Notes under the pieces: generated by a model
Databases searched by the model: none
What the model saw: only the letters and a program-made list of their open reading frames with translations
Told to the model about the DNA's origin: nothing
Shown: in pieces, positions 26,457-38,400 of the stretch
Numbering within the stretch: the first letter of the stretch is position 1
Layout: each line of letters starts with the position of its first letter
Source: Symbiodinium kawagutii
Lineage: Eukaryota > Sar > Dinophyceae > Suessiales > Symbiodiniaceae
Assembly (NCBI GenBank): GCA_009767595.1
Contig: VSDK01012156.1
Coordinates: forward strand, 216,477 to 280,476
DNA length: 64,000 nucleotides
Direction of reading: 5' to 3'
Translations under genes and position numbers: made by a program

Positions 26457-29400
26457 GATGTGTTTACCGCTGTTTTCTGTCGTTGGCTCTTGTTGTTGGA
26501 GCATTTTGTCTCATGTTTGCTTATCGCAGGCGTCCATTATGATTAATTACTTTCAACGAAACAAACGCTGATTTGCGGTTCCCTGCCTTGACGGATACTG
26601 TAAATCCTTATACTAATTTTTCTTGCTTGTGCTGGCTCTTTTCCTATTCTGTCCAGTTGCAGTAGATCAACAACCAGCTTGTTGACATTCTGAATCTGCC
26701 CTATTGTGCTGAGTCATCCGTGCCTATCATCAGTTGAGCCCCCTATCTGTCCTTGGGTCGCAGATGCCTGCTGGTGACAAGTCCTACACCACCAGGACTA
26801 TTTCGCATCACCTTGAAAAGGCGCAGTCGATTTCTTTGAAGTCTTCTCTACCAGTAATCACTAATTAATTACTGTATATCATGGCTTCTTGAAATTGCTT
26901 AGTCGACTACAACCCTGATGTGCATCATGTATATGTCCATTATATATATATAAATTATATATACATGGAATGAGTAATCAAATGAAGCAAATGAATTTAC
27001 ACTCTACATCTACTGCTTATACACATACACTGGTTTGTATCATATTGGTATGGTGGTTTCTCAAAATAGGGGACCCCCAAATCATCCAAATGCAAACCAT
27101 CTCTAGGAATAAGCCAACCATTCTTGGTGTCCCTTATTGAGAAACACCCAAATATGGTGGTTTCTCAACCTGGGGTACCCCCAAAAAATGGTTGGTTTAT
27201 TACTAAAAACGACTAATCGAATGGATGATTTGGGGGTCCCTTATGTTGAGAAACACCCATATGGCCGACTTATCCCTACCTCAGCCCGTAGTTGACGCAC
27301 CAATGACCGTGCTGACCGGGCTTGCCTATGGGCGTTGTGCTTGGCAGATCGTGCCTTGCCCACCCCGGTCATCGAGAACGTCACTGGTGATGTGAAGGCT
27401 GGCGAGCACCGGGTCTGGTTGGAGGGGGGGCCATCAACCATCAGCCAATCATTGGCCCAAGACATGAACTCATTACCAAGCATTTTTGGATGCTTGTCGA
27501 AGTTGACAATCAGTTGACTGTGGCTCAGAACCACCATGGACAATACTGAGGCAAAATGCCGGCAACAAAAAAAGCAATCCAGCTGCAATTGTTGCAGCTG
27601 ATTGAAGCGTTGTCGATGTATGTATTTTTGGCAGAAGATTACAATTGATAAAGAGTGTGGATGCTAACGATCATCAACTATGCTAAAATTTGCCATCATC
27701 AACCATGCTAAATTGTCTTTTTTAGCATGGTGCCCGCATGGATTACATAGAGAAAGAATGTGGATCGAGGTAACCACCATGGACGAAGTAGTACCTAGAC
27801 GAACGCGATGGGGTTTGACTTTAAGTCAAGAGTATTTGCACTTGATGTTTGAACCACTTGTCACCCACCGTGCCTGACTAGTAACCACCGATTAACAATC
27901 AAGTTCACATCAATGAACTATGAATGAACCATCAATTCGCCATCAATGAACCATTGATTGACCGTCACTTGACCATGCTTTACGTATCACAGACCATTCC
28001 CAAGTACCCTAAACTTTCATTGATTCCTGTCTGGCTACCATGCGGGGCCAAGGGGCCAATGCTCTTGACCTTCACAGACGGAAAATCTGCGCGTGGTCCG
28101 CAGGTTTTGGAGAACGACTATTTGTCACTGCAGTTCCAAGGAGGCGCAACGAGTCCGAACGCCATGATGATCCATGGGTGGTTGTTTTTTAGTGGCGAAT
28201 GAACGGTTGACTCGTGGGTAGTGAAAGGTGAGGTAGTGGATAGTTGATGGTAAAGTAGTGGTTAGCTGCTGGTGAAACGAGTGGTTAGTTGATGGCTTTT
28301 GATGTTTAATAGTAGTTAGTCCATGCTTTGGCTAGGGGTTAAATGACTAGTTGAGAGTGGTCAATTGATGGTTAACAGCAGTGGTTTGCGAACGCTTGAG
28401 TTTTGGCAAGTTGATGGTCAACCAGTGGTTGGTTGATGACAAATAATGGCTAATGGTGGGCAATGATGGCTAATTACAGGCTAATTATAGGTCAATCAAT
28501 CACGGGGCAACTAGATTAAACATAATGATGGTGGATAACGATGTTGATGATTAATGATTGATAGTGATTAATATTGCGAACAATGTTGGTTGATGATTCA
28601 TTCAGTCGGTCACTACTTTGGCCGTACAGCTATCATCCTAATTGCTGATGCGGTAAGTTTGAAACACTTTCCCTTTCCCGGAGTATCGGGATGTCTCTAC
28701 TGTTGCTTGCCTACCATATCACTGTCGTTGCAATCATACATGGTCAACTGGTAGGCTTGATATCGGCAGTTCTTGTCGTGTGCTTTTATCGCCAAGCAGT
28801 TGGTCTCGGCTATTTCAACTATTCTGGGTGCCGGCGTGCGTTCACGACATGGCTTGTTTTTCAGCGCAACGACCTGGAACTTGATCACTTGATCATTCAG
28901 CACATGAGCCGAGCGGGTGAAGGGGAGAGTTGAGTTCCCCACGCGAAACAGTCATGGTGAAATTGTGGTGGTTTGTTTGTTTAGTATGTTGGTTTGTTGA
29001 CTTGGTTGGTTGGTTTAGTCATGTACAACCGGTAGGGTTAAGTCGCATCAGTCGGCGGAAGTCGCATCAGTCCTGCGTGTGCGCAGTGTTTTGTAATGGT
29101 TTTCCATAGTTTATGGTTTATGTGACCATTTTAAATCTAAGCCATCATTACAAAATCATGCGTGCCCGCAATATTTTGGACACATTGGGTTATATCATCA
29201 GCTTCCAAGCTACAGTCAGATATCGAAGTGGTGTCATGCGATTTGCTTGATGGAATTGTTTTTGCGAAGCTTCAGAGTCATTTTTTTGGTGCCAATCTGC
29301 AGCCATTTGGGGTTGGCTTGGTGCGACGGTGTGCTCTGCGTGGACTGATCCATGGCGTTGACGCCCTGCAAAAAAAATGCGTGCTGTGCCCACGGGATTC

Positions 29401-32400
29401 GGTAATCGTGGAGTTGCTTGATTGTGTGCTGTGGCATCCGATGTGCCATTGTGATTTGCATGTAGGCTCATGCGGATCAATGCGTTGAAACGTGTTTTGC
29501 TTCTGTGCGCACACTTTCGTGCATTTTGGCGTCAGGCCTTTCAACCAGAAGGCGTCTGCTGAGACACGCTGTGCCATTGGGATTTGCTGTTGCTACCCTG
29601 GCAAAAACAAGTTGTGAATGACGCTGTACCTACGGGATTCGGTAAACGTGGGGTTGCTTGATTGTGTGCTGTGGCATCCGATGTGCCATTGTAATTTGCG
29701 TCTGGGCTCACAAAGACCAGTGCGTTGAAACACGCGCGTCTTGCTGCTGTGTGCACACTTTTGCGCGTTTTTTTTGTGGAACCTTTGAACATAAAGGCGT
29801 CTGCTGAGACACGCTGTGCCATTGGGATTTGCTGATATTACCCTGGAAAAAAACTAGTTGTGAATGACGCTGTCCCAATGGGATTTGGTAATCTTGGGAT
29901 TGCTTGTGTGTGTGTGTGTGTGTGCGTGACAGCCGCTGTGCCATTGCGATTTGCGTCTGAACTCATGCGGATCATTGCATTGAAACGTGCGTCTTTTGCT
30001 GCCGTGCGTCTTTTGCTGCTGTGCGCGCACTTTCGCGCATTTTTCGTTTAACTTTTGAACAAAAAAGCATCTGCTGAGACACGCTGTGCCATTGGGATTT
30101 GCTTGGGGTGATGTGACTTTTCGTCGGGTGATGTGACTTCTGTTTTTATGCGTGCGGTGCGGGTGTGATGGGACTTTTCCCCGGGTGATGGGACTTAACC
30201 CCACCGCTTGTAGTTTGTTTAGTTGGTTTGGTTAGTTGATTTGCTTGTTTAGTTGGTTGGTTGTTTTTTTTCACTGTGGTTGGTTGGTTTGTTTTGTTTG
30301 TTGGTTTAGTTGGTTGGTGTATATACTTGATTATGAACAGGCTACACAATGATGATCAGTGAAGCCGACAATGCTGCTGCTGGTGGTGATGATGATGATG
30401 ATGATGATGATGATACAAACAGCAGCGTGAAAGTGTACATGTTAGCTTAAGGCTATAGTGTTGAATGAATTGTTTGTATATTTGCATGTGTATGTACAGA
30501 CAAGCTCGGTATCCTTCATGGCTCATCAGTGTCACCCGCTGGTGTAATCCTGATGGATTAGAGCAATCTTGGTCAAGAACGAGCAACTATTGAGCATCAA
30601 CGGTCATGCAACACTTGCAACACTTGCTAACAGCGATTTGCTCCCATTGCTCGCGCTCATCTGTTGCCATGGCCTACTTTGCTGCTGCCAATGAGTGGCA
30701 GGTATTATGGCCAGTCCAACGGATGCGATTCGCATTGAATCAAGCATTGGGACAACTCGACCTTGTGACCAGACATTTGCAAAGTGAGAAAAACTATTCG
30801 GCCTACCTGAAGAGAGACTTGCAGAGATTGCAATTTCATCACCATGAGCTGTTTCAGTCGTGCGAGGATGTGAACAATTTGCTAGAGTGGCAGAAGGAGC
30901 GCGAGTGGCAGGCAAGATGCGCTTTACGCAAGACAGAGGAGGAGCTGTCCTCCCTGAAACAGAATGGCGCGTGCCGCTTCCAGCGCCCTGGCATTCAAAA
31001 GCTTGATGAGAACTCTACATGCAATGGTTGGTCCCTTCAAGAGTTCAACGCTCAAGTGGTCTACAAATACATTTGTGAAAACCAACAGCTGAAACTCACA
31101 GTTGCGGAGCTGGAGGTGAAATTGAGTAAGAAACAGGGACAAGAGTTTTGCAATGGAAACTTTGTTGAGGAGGAAGTGCCTGCAAAAGCGTCAAAGGAAC
31201 GCTCGGACAAGCTCCAAAGCAGACCTTCTTTGGACTCAATTGCTTCAACTAGTCTGCCCGACAAGGAGAATCTTGAAGAGGAAGATGTGGAAAATGGGGA
31301 ATTTCAAACCCACAAAGCCGAAGAAGAGGAAGATTTTGAACTGGTGGAATTAGAAACCCAGGAAGAAGACGAAGATTTTGAACTGGTGGAATTAGAAAGC
31401 CAGGAAGAAGAGGAGGATGTTGAAGAGGAGGCATTTGAAGCCGACTCTCAAGTGCTTCCTCTTGGCCAAGATCAGCAGACCACCTTGCTTCCAGAGGAAA
31501 TTTGGATAAAATTGCTGGAATTCCTTTGTGTATCCCAAGTGGTCAAGATGGAGACACGTGCAGTGTCTCGATTTTTTTCCAATTCAAAGATTTGGGTCTC
31601 TCATTTGCTCAAGCTTATGGATCATAATTCGTTGCCGCAATGTGCCGACGGGATAACGCATCCGGCTTATGAATGGGCTCGGCACTATCCAATCTGGAAA
31701 TTTGGCAAGCGCGAAAAAGCTATGGAAATTGACGAAAATGCTTCGGAAGGTTCCCAAGGGTATCGCTGCTTTCTGAATGGCATTGCAGTGTGGCATGCTT
31801 CTTCTCCACGAATGGTGCAACCTTTCCTGGCGAAAGTTGTTCAATATCGCGCCTCTCGAGACTATGTGCTTTTGAACATTGGAAGAATGATGTGGGGCAT
31901 ATGGGACGATCGGTCCGAAACCTGGGACCGACGGCGGCGCTTTGAACCTGCTCTCTACAAAAGGCCCGGATCACATCCCTGACTTCAGCGCATCATTTCA
32001 GCAAGGGCTACATAGCCGAACTCGTGAGAAATGTCAGAAGCTTCATGTCGAGCTGGAAACTGAAGCTCGACCGGGGCTATACCCAATTTTTCGTGATTTT
32101 GAATGCTGTATTCACCGAAGAATCTGATAGATCCTTTGCACTTGGCTACTACAAAGCCATGATCAATGCAGAACCTATGCACAACATGGCGGAAGGAGCT
32201 TCAAAAGAGCAGCTATTGTTGCACCGAAAGCCATTTCAAGAGGCTGGCTGCAGCACCCAGGGAAACCAAGATTTCGATTGAATTCTATGGCTTGGATTGA
32301 TTGTGGGCCAGTATTCTTGGAGCGCTGAGTCAATATGTTGTTCGGGTGTTTTCTTGGAAGCAAGAGGTGGTAGTACATCATGGACATCATGATATGAGCA

Positions 32401-35400
32401 GTTGCCAAAGCGTCATTCCACCTGATGACTTATTCGGAGATTATTGGCAACCCATCATGGAAAGAAAGCAATAGGTTCTGAAAATGCCTATGTGATTTGC
32501 TCTCCATATTTCCCCCAGCAAGATTGAATTCTTGGCCCAACGCCAGTGGACCAATTGTTTTGAGTAGCTGGCAAGTCAGTGCATCTAAACCCATCTTCTG
32601 TGGTTGCTGAAGATATCCGCAACTGGGCTTTGCAGCTTTCCCCATGGGTTTGACTAAAAGGGTTGCGGAGTACGGCACTGTGAAAACGCCAGCAAGTCAC
32701 GGCAAGGCATGTTGTCGAAGATGGTGGACAAGGTGAACAACATCTCCGCCCGCACCGAGCAGAACTGGTTTCTGTATGAGGTGCGCGGCATCCCGAGGAG
32801 CCCCTTGAGTAGCAGATGCTCCATGCTGGGAGCATCCAGGGTTGCTGAATGTGGTAGCTTTGAAAGGCTGCACCGGGCGCAGGCAGAAATGGATCGCCAT
32901 AGGAGCTATAGGTGTTCTGGGTATTGGGAGAATTGACTGGCTACTCACTGGTGAGAGTTGAGCTACCAGTAGCTAACACCTGGTGAGGATCATAGTGGTG
33001 GTATCCAATAGTCACAGGTGAGAATTTAGCTTAACCAAACCGATCAGCTAGTAATACATAAAACCACCCGTGTTCAGGCGGGTGTTCCAGGTGGTCCAAA
33101 ATGCTGCTAGACTATACTAACCATTGTAGTCCCAGCGGTTTGCTTGTACAGACCATCATCCTTTTTAATCACTATTATACATGGATATTCTTCTAGGAAT
33201 ACTTATACTATACTATCTCACTATTGTGCTGCTATTTTTGTACTTTACATATCTAATATTATCACATCTTATACTGTTGCAGCACATCTTAGTCATACTA
33301 TTACGTACTATTTATACTGTACTACTGTATTCTCATAATATTTGACAGACCATTATACTATTCTACTATATTCTACTATTTTTTCTCTATGACATCTTAT
33401 TAAATACTATAGTAGATTCTCATAGAGAACCATATCATGAATTCCATTATATAATATATCATATATAGAATTGTACTATTGTACTATAATACACCCTATC
33501 CCAATGTAATATATACCATACCGTCATTCAAAATATACTATTATACTATAACATATTTTATTTCATTCCTACTATATGAAATATACTATTATATCATACT
33601 ACTACACTATATCAAACATACTATTAACAGTTGATATATCCCCTTAGATAGTATTATATTAGGGGCTACGATGCTATTATACTATAGTATGTATCATATG
33701 CTATGATATGATACTTTATGATATATATATATATATATCATATCTACTAATCATCATATCCCATTCTTCCGCCCGCAGACGTCCCTTGGTTCCCCTGGGA
33801 AGCCCAGAACGAACTGCTGCAGGGCTCGGTGGGCAACAACGAGAGCTCGCAGGCCAGTGGCGCCTACATCTTCCGGCCCAACCGCTCGCAGGTGCCACGG
33901 GGCGTCATGCCGGCGGCCGATGATGGGCACCCCCAAGCGGCTGAGATTTTTTCGGTGCGGCTGGTGAGAATGGTGGAGAAAAAATGGTGGCTGGTGAATG
34001 GTTGATCATGGTTGATGATGGTTGATGATGGGTGAGAATAGGGGATCATGCTTTTGAGGATGGTTAATGATGATTGATGGTGAACAAAAATGATACGTTG
34101 AGGCTTAGAGCCTAATCATAATGGTTGACGATGAATGGCTAATGACGCTGATTTGCTGATTGATGAAAGGTCAACGGTTTATGAGGATGTTTAGTGCCTC
34201 GTGGTCGATGAGATTTGTGATTAGAATGTTTGATTTCAAGCCATGGTCAGCAGTATGGTAATCACATGGAGTATATAATTGAGTATTTATTTGCAGACTG
34301 CAGACCATCAAATTGAGTATGCTTCTTTGGAAATCACAATGAATTCTTATTGAAAAGAATTAACTGCGCATGGTCAGCAGTGGAATCCCATCCTCAGGTC
34401 AGACCCCAACAACTTTTGGTCAGGGCATCCTGCTGGCGCAGGTTTGCAAGCAAGGGGTTCAATCTAAAAGCCTTGGTTTTCCATTCAATGGTAACCCTCC
34501 CAATTAACAATTAGCTTGAAGGAATGGTAACCATTGAATTAGCATGGAAAATGGTAAACCCCCAATTAACAATACCCTTGGTATTAACCATTGAATGGTT
34601 ATAAATCCTGGGTTAACATTAGCTTGAACACGATGCTTATTTCAATCACAGCCAAACCCACTGGCAATTACAATTGCCTTGCCTTACCTTTCTTGTTGCA
34701 ATTAAAAACCAAGAATTGGAGTGGTCGTGCTAGTGAAGCAAGCAAGACGCCATATTCTAGGCTCGTCAAGGAATGATGTAGTATATAACGCTGGCCCTAA
34801 CATATTAGCTTTTTCCATAAAACAGGAACCATTTTTGGGATGGTTGAGATCCATACTTCTTGCATTTGCCGACACCCTTCTGCAGGTGGTGTATGCCTGT
34901 TATGCTTGGTCCTTATTTCCCATCATTTCCCAGTAATAACCGTAACCATCAACTAGTCAGTGATTTTGATCTGTAGAGCTCCGGCCAGTTCCTGTTGCCG
35001 TTCCTAATTGAGAGCAGGTTTGCTTGATGTGTTCTCTCATGGAAATTGGCTATGGGTCGATATTAACCAACCAACCATGGGGGATGATGACTAACAAGAA
35101 TATGGAAAACAATGGTTGATGATAGGGAACCAGGGGGTACAGGGTTTTGACCCACGCCCAACTAAGAATCGACAGTGAGTAGTGTATTACTGTTTGATCG
35201 GTGATTGAACGTGAACAATAAACCATTATTTGTGTACCACCGGTAGCAATCTTGTCCGAATGGTCAACATCGCGGGTATTGTCTACCACTGGGCAGTTTC
35301 CAAGCTTGCTGTGATCATTTGCAATGGGTTTCTACCGGGTTGTTGATGCATGAGTGGGTTTTCTGCTTCAATACGGATTGACTTCTGGCAGTACTCCCGG

Positions 35401-38400
35401 CTGTTGCCGATGCTTTCTGATAAGAACGTTGCAGTGCAACGCGCACTTGCCTTTCTTTGGTTCCCATATATGATTTACACGCACGGGATGCCGCCAGTTT
35501 GAAAATCATGGTCAATTGGCCGGGTGTATGATTTATGAACCGTCAAGCATGATTAAGGGATTAAGCACTATGTATTGGAGTATCATTCGCCAATGACCAA
35601 TCATGAAGGATTATCTGTCATTAATCCAAGAGTGTCGTTATTGGTATCCGATAAATTAAAGGATGAAGGTTCAGGATGAAGGTTGGTATGTTCATTCCAA
35701 GAGTACAAATGACTAATTATGAATAACCACCATTAAAAGGCGGACTGACAGCTCACAATTTTGACTACAGAGAGATCGCCCCATGTAAGCATCATTAAGC
35801 ATGATTATACAAGCATGATTGATTCATTAAATATAACTATCTTTATATTCAATCATTATAGGGAAAATCATTCACAAACATCATTACTATCCACTCGTTG
35901 GACAGCCGTTTTGTTGTGGTCGTCCAAAAAGGCCCTTCCGGTCTTCACTGGTTTGCCCTTCATGCAGATCACTCGGGGGCCCTTGGCAGATGAGGCGCAG
36001 GGATTGGGAGGGAGCCAGGGCCCGGGCCCATCCCAACAGGCGGGACCAAGCACAGAAGTCCGATGCAGTTCAGGTTGGCAACTTCTGGTGTGATAAATCA
36101 TGCGTATTGGTTTATCAATGGTTTTTCTTTGCATCACGTGGATATTGCATGATATTGTGGACTCAAAAACACACAAGCTTGATATGTGCTATTGCTGGAA
36201 CAACAAATGGAGTTTAGAACCTATTTGCATGGTTGTGCTTTTAAAATTACTTTACTTCGAGTGATCCCCACCATGTCATGTCAACACCGCTTGTTGGCTC
36301 CACTTTTGTCTGACATTCTCTCTGGCATACCTTTTGACATTCTTTCTGACATCCTTTCTGGCACATCTTCTGACGTTCTTTCTGACAACTTTCTAGTCGG
36401 ACATTCTTTCTGGCAAATCTTTTGACATTCTCTCTGACATCTCTTCTGACATTCTTTTTGACATATCTTCTGACATTTTCTCTGACTGACATTCTTTCTG
36501 ACATATCTTTTGACATTCTTTCTGCCATCTTTTCTGACGTCTTTGAGGTCCGGCAGCGACCACTGGCCGCGGATGGTCGTGGTTGAGGTCCGGCAGCGAC
36601 CACTGGGCGCGGATGGGCNNNNNNNNNNNNNNNNNNNNNNNNNNNNNNNNNNNNNNNNNNNNNNNNNNNNNNNNNNNNNNNNNNNNNNNNNNNNNNNNNN
36701 NNNNNNNNNNNNNNNNNNNNNNNNNNNNNNNNNNNNNNNNNNNNNNNNNNNNNNNNNNNNNNNNNNNNNNNNNNNNNNNNNNNNNNNNNNNNNNNNAGCG
36801 ACCACTAGTCGTGCATGGTCGTGGTTGAGGCCCGGCAGCGACCACTAGTCGTGCATGGTCGTGGTTGAGGTCCGGCGAGGAGGAGGAGGACGAGGAGGAG
36901 GAGGAGAAGGAGAAGAAGGAAAAGGAGGAGACAGCTCTGATAAAATCTAACAACCCTCACCTGACAGGTGGGGAAAAACACTCCAGATTTGTTTAGAGAC
37001 CAGGTTCTTTAATGGAGTAACTGGTCCTATTGCTGCAACCTGGCACTGAACCACCAATCTGCCATGAGATCCTCGTAGGGAGAGTCCTTGCCGCCCCAAA
37101 CGGTGGGGTTGGTCGAACGGCGGGCGGTGCTATGTAAAGGCGTACGGTGGACTGCTTGGTGGTCATCGGTTGGGGTTTCCTGCCGTGGGAGGAACCACTG
37201 AGATCATGAGCTCAGCTGGAAACGAGGGGCACCATGGAACGATGGACCCCTTGGAGCCGCATGTTGTTAGAAATGGGTGCAAGCAACCACACAAATATTG
37301 GCCATTGCTTTTCATCATCCATTATTTGCTCATGTTATACCACCATGCTGCACCTTTATAAACCATTGTCGTTGACACTCTGAGCCATTGTTAGCTATCA
37401 TGAAACACTGTTACAGCAACGTTTGACACTGTGCTTCGCAACCATTGACACTATGATGAGCGACCATTGACTAACGACTAGTTGTTTTTCTTGTACATCA
37501 CTATCAATACCACATCTACCACCCATCCTTGCTAGGGTTTGCTGGCGATTAAAAACACACACACACATATATATAGCTCATGCTTAGTGGATGTCGATAT
37601 GTTCATTCATAGTCGTGCATCCATCTAACGACAACAACCAGCCTGAGCGCAAGTCAGGTGACTAGCTTTGTGGTCCTCCTATCAACCATGGTTCACTCCT
37701 GGAACTCGTTGGTGGTTTGATGGCCATTTCTTTCTCTATGAACTATCAACAGTTATTTGGTTGGTGGTTTCCAACATCTTTTATTTTCCCTAGTAATCAT
37801 TAACAAATAGTTGGTTGACTAATGTGTTTCATAGGGGTGGTTCAACCACCATTAACCGTTAATGGTTGTGTGTTGACAGTTCATTTTTCTAGGGAAACCA
37901 TAGGATTTCCCGTGATAAACTATGGACTCCTATCCAACCACCAACCAGTGATTTCCAGGACCATCAAACCACCGACCAGTTCCATTAATCCCTATGGACT
38001 CATATCAACAGCTATGATTGGTTGACTTCGCACGTCACTTGGACCCAGTTCTCCTGGAATTCTCCAGGGTGTCCCCTGGGAAAGGTGGTCCAAACCGTGG
38101 GCTCGTGGGTCTCGCAACGCATGCGCTTGGCCAAGACGCTGGGGCAGATGATGGCGATCGGGATGGCGGGTAGAGCCCCTGGAGCCCCACCTATCGCAAC
38201 CAGATGTATGGGATCAGGTGAAGTTGGATGGTTCACTATCATTGGGATCAATTTATATAGCAACGCTTATTTTATTGGATCCCAATCATAAATTGGATCA
38301 TAACCGTTTATTGGGATCAATTTGTAGCAGTTTTAGATGCATTAGATGGTTGATTGGGTCTGTCATTGGTGTTTCTGGGTCATTCACAACCAAAGTATTG

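Larger units (their letters stand above)
26360..27347 (+). other. Intron 22 (GC-AG)
   Basis: A (TTG)n microsatellite (26415-26457), unique sequence, a (TA)n patch near 26940, and two family 2 elements in tandem at 27051-27258. Confidence 0.82.
28141..32706 (+). other. Intron 24 (GA-AG), host of the nested gene
   Basis: GT-rich 28195-28600; unique 28600-29160; tandem ~245-bp repeats 29400-30110; TTGGTTTG-rich 30200-30320; (GAT)n 30383-30413; the F-box ORF 30606-31982 and its out-of-frame tail to 32281. The last 420 bp are unique. Confidence 0.82.
35997..38084 (+). other. Intron 27 (GC-AG)
   Basis: Contains a 12-bp-type CTGACATTCTTT satellite (36305-36545), a 40-bp minisatellite broken by a gap (36545-36875), and a GGA-rich tract (36875-36935). 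A GC-rich island without assigned function lies at 37040-37250. The 3' part (37800-38010) is CA-rich. Confidence 0.82.

Noticed and set aside
36247-36953. Minus-strand ORFs rich in Lys, Arg, Val and Gln
   Set aside because: They translate the 12-bp satellite and cross the 178-base gap.
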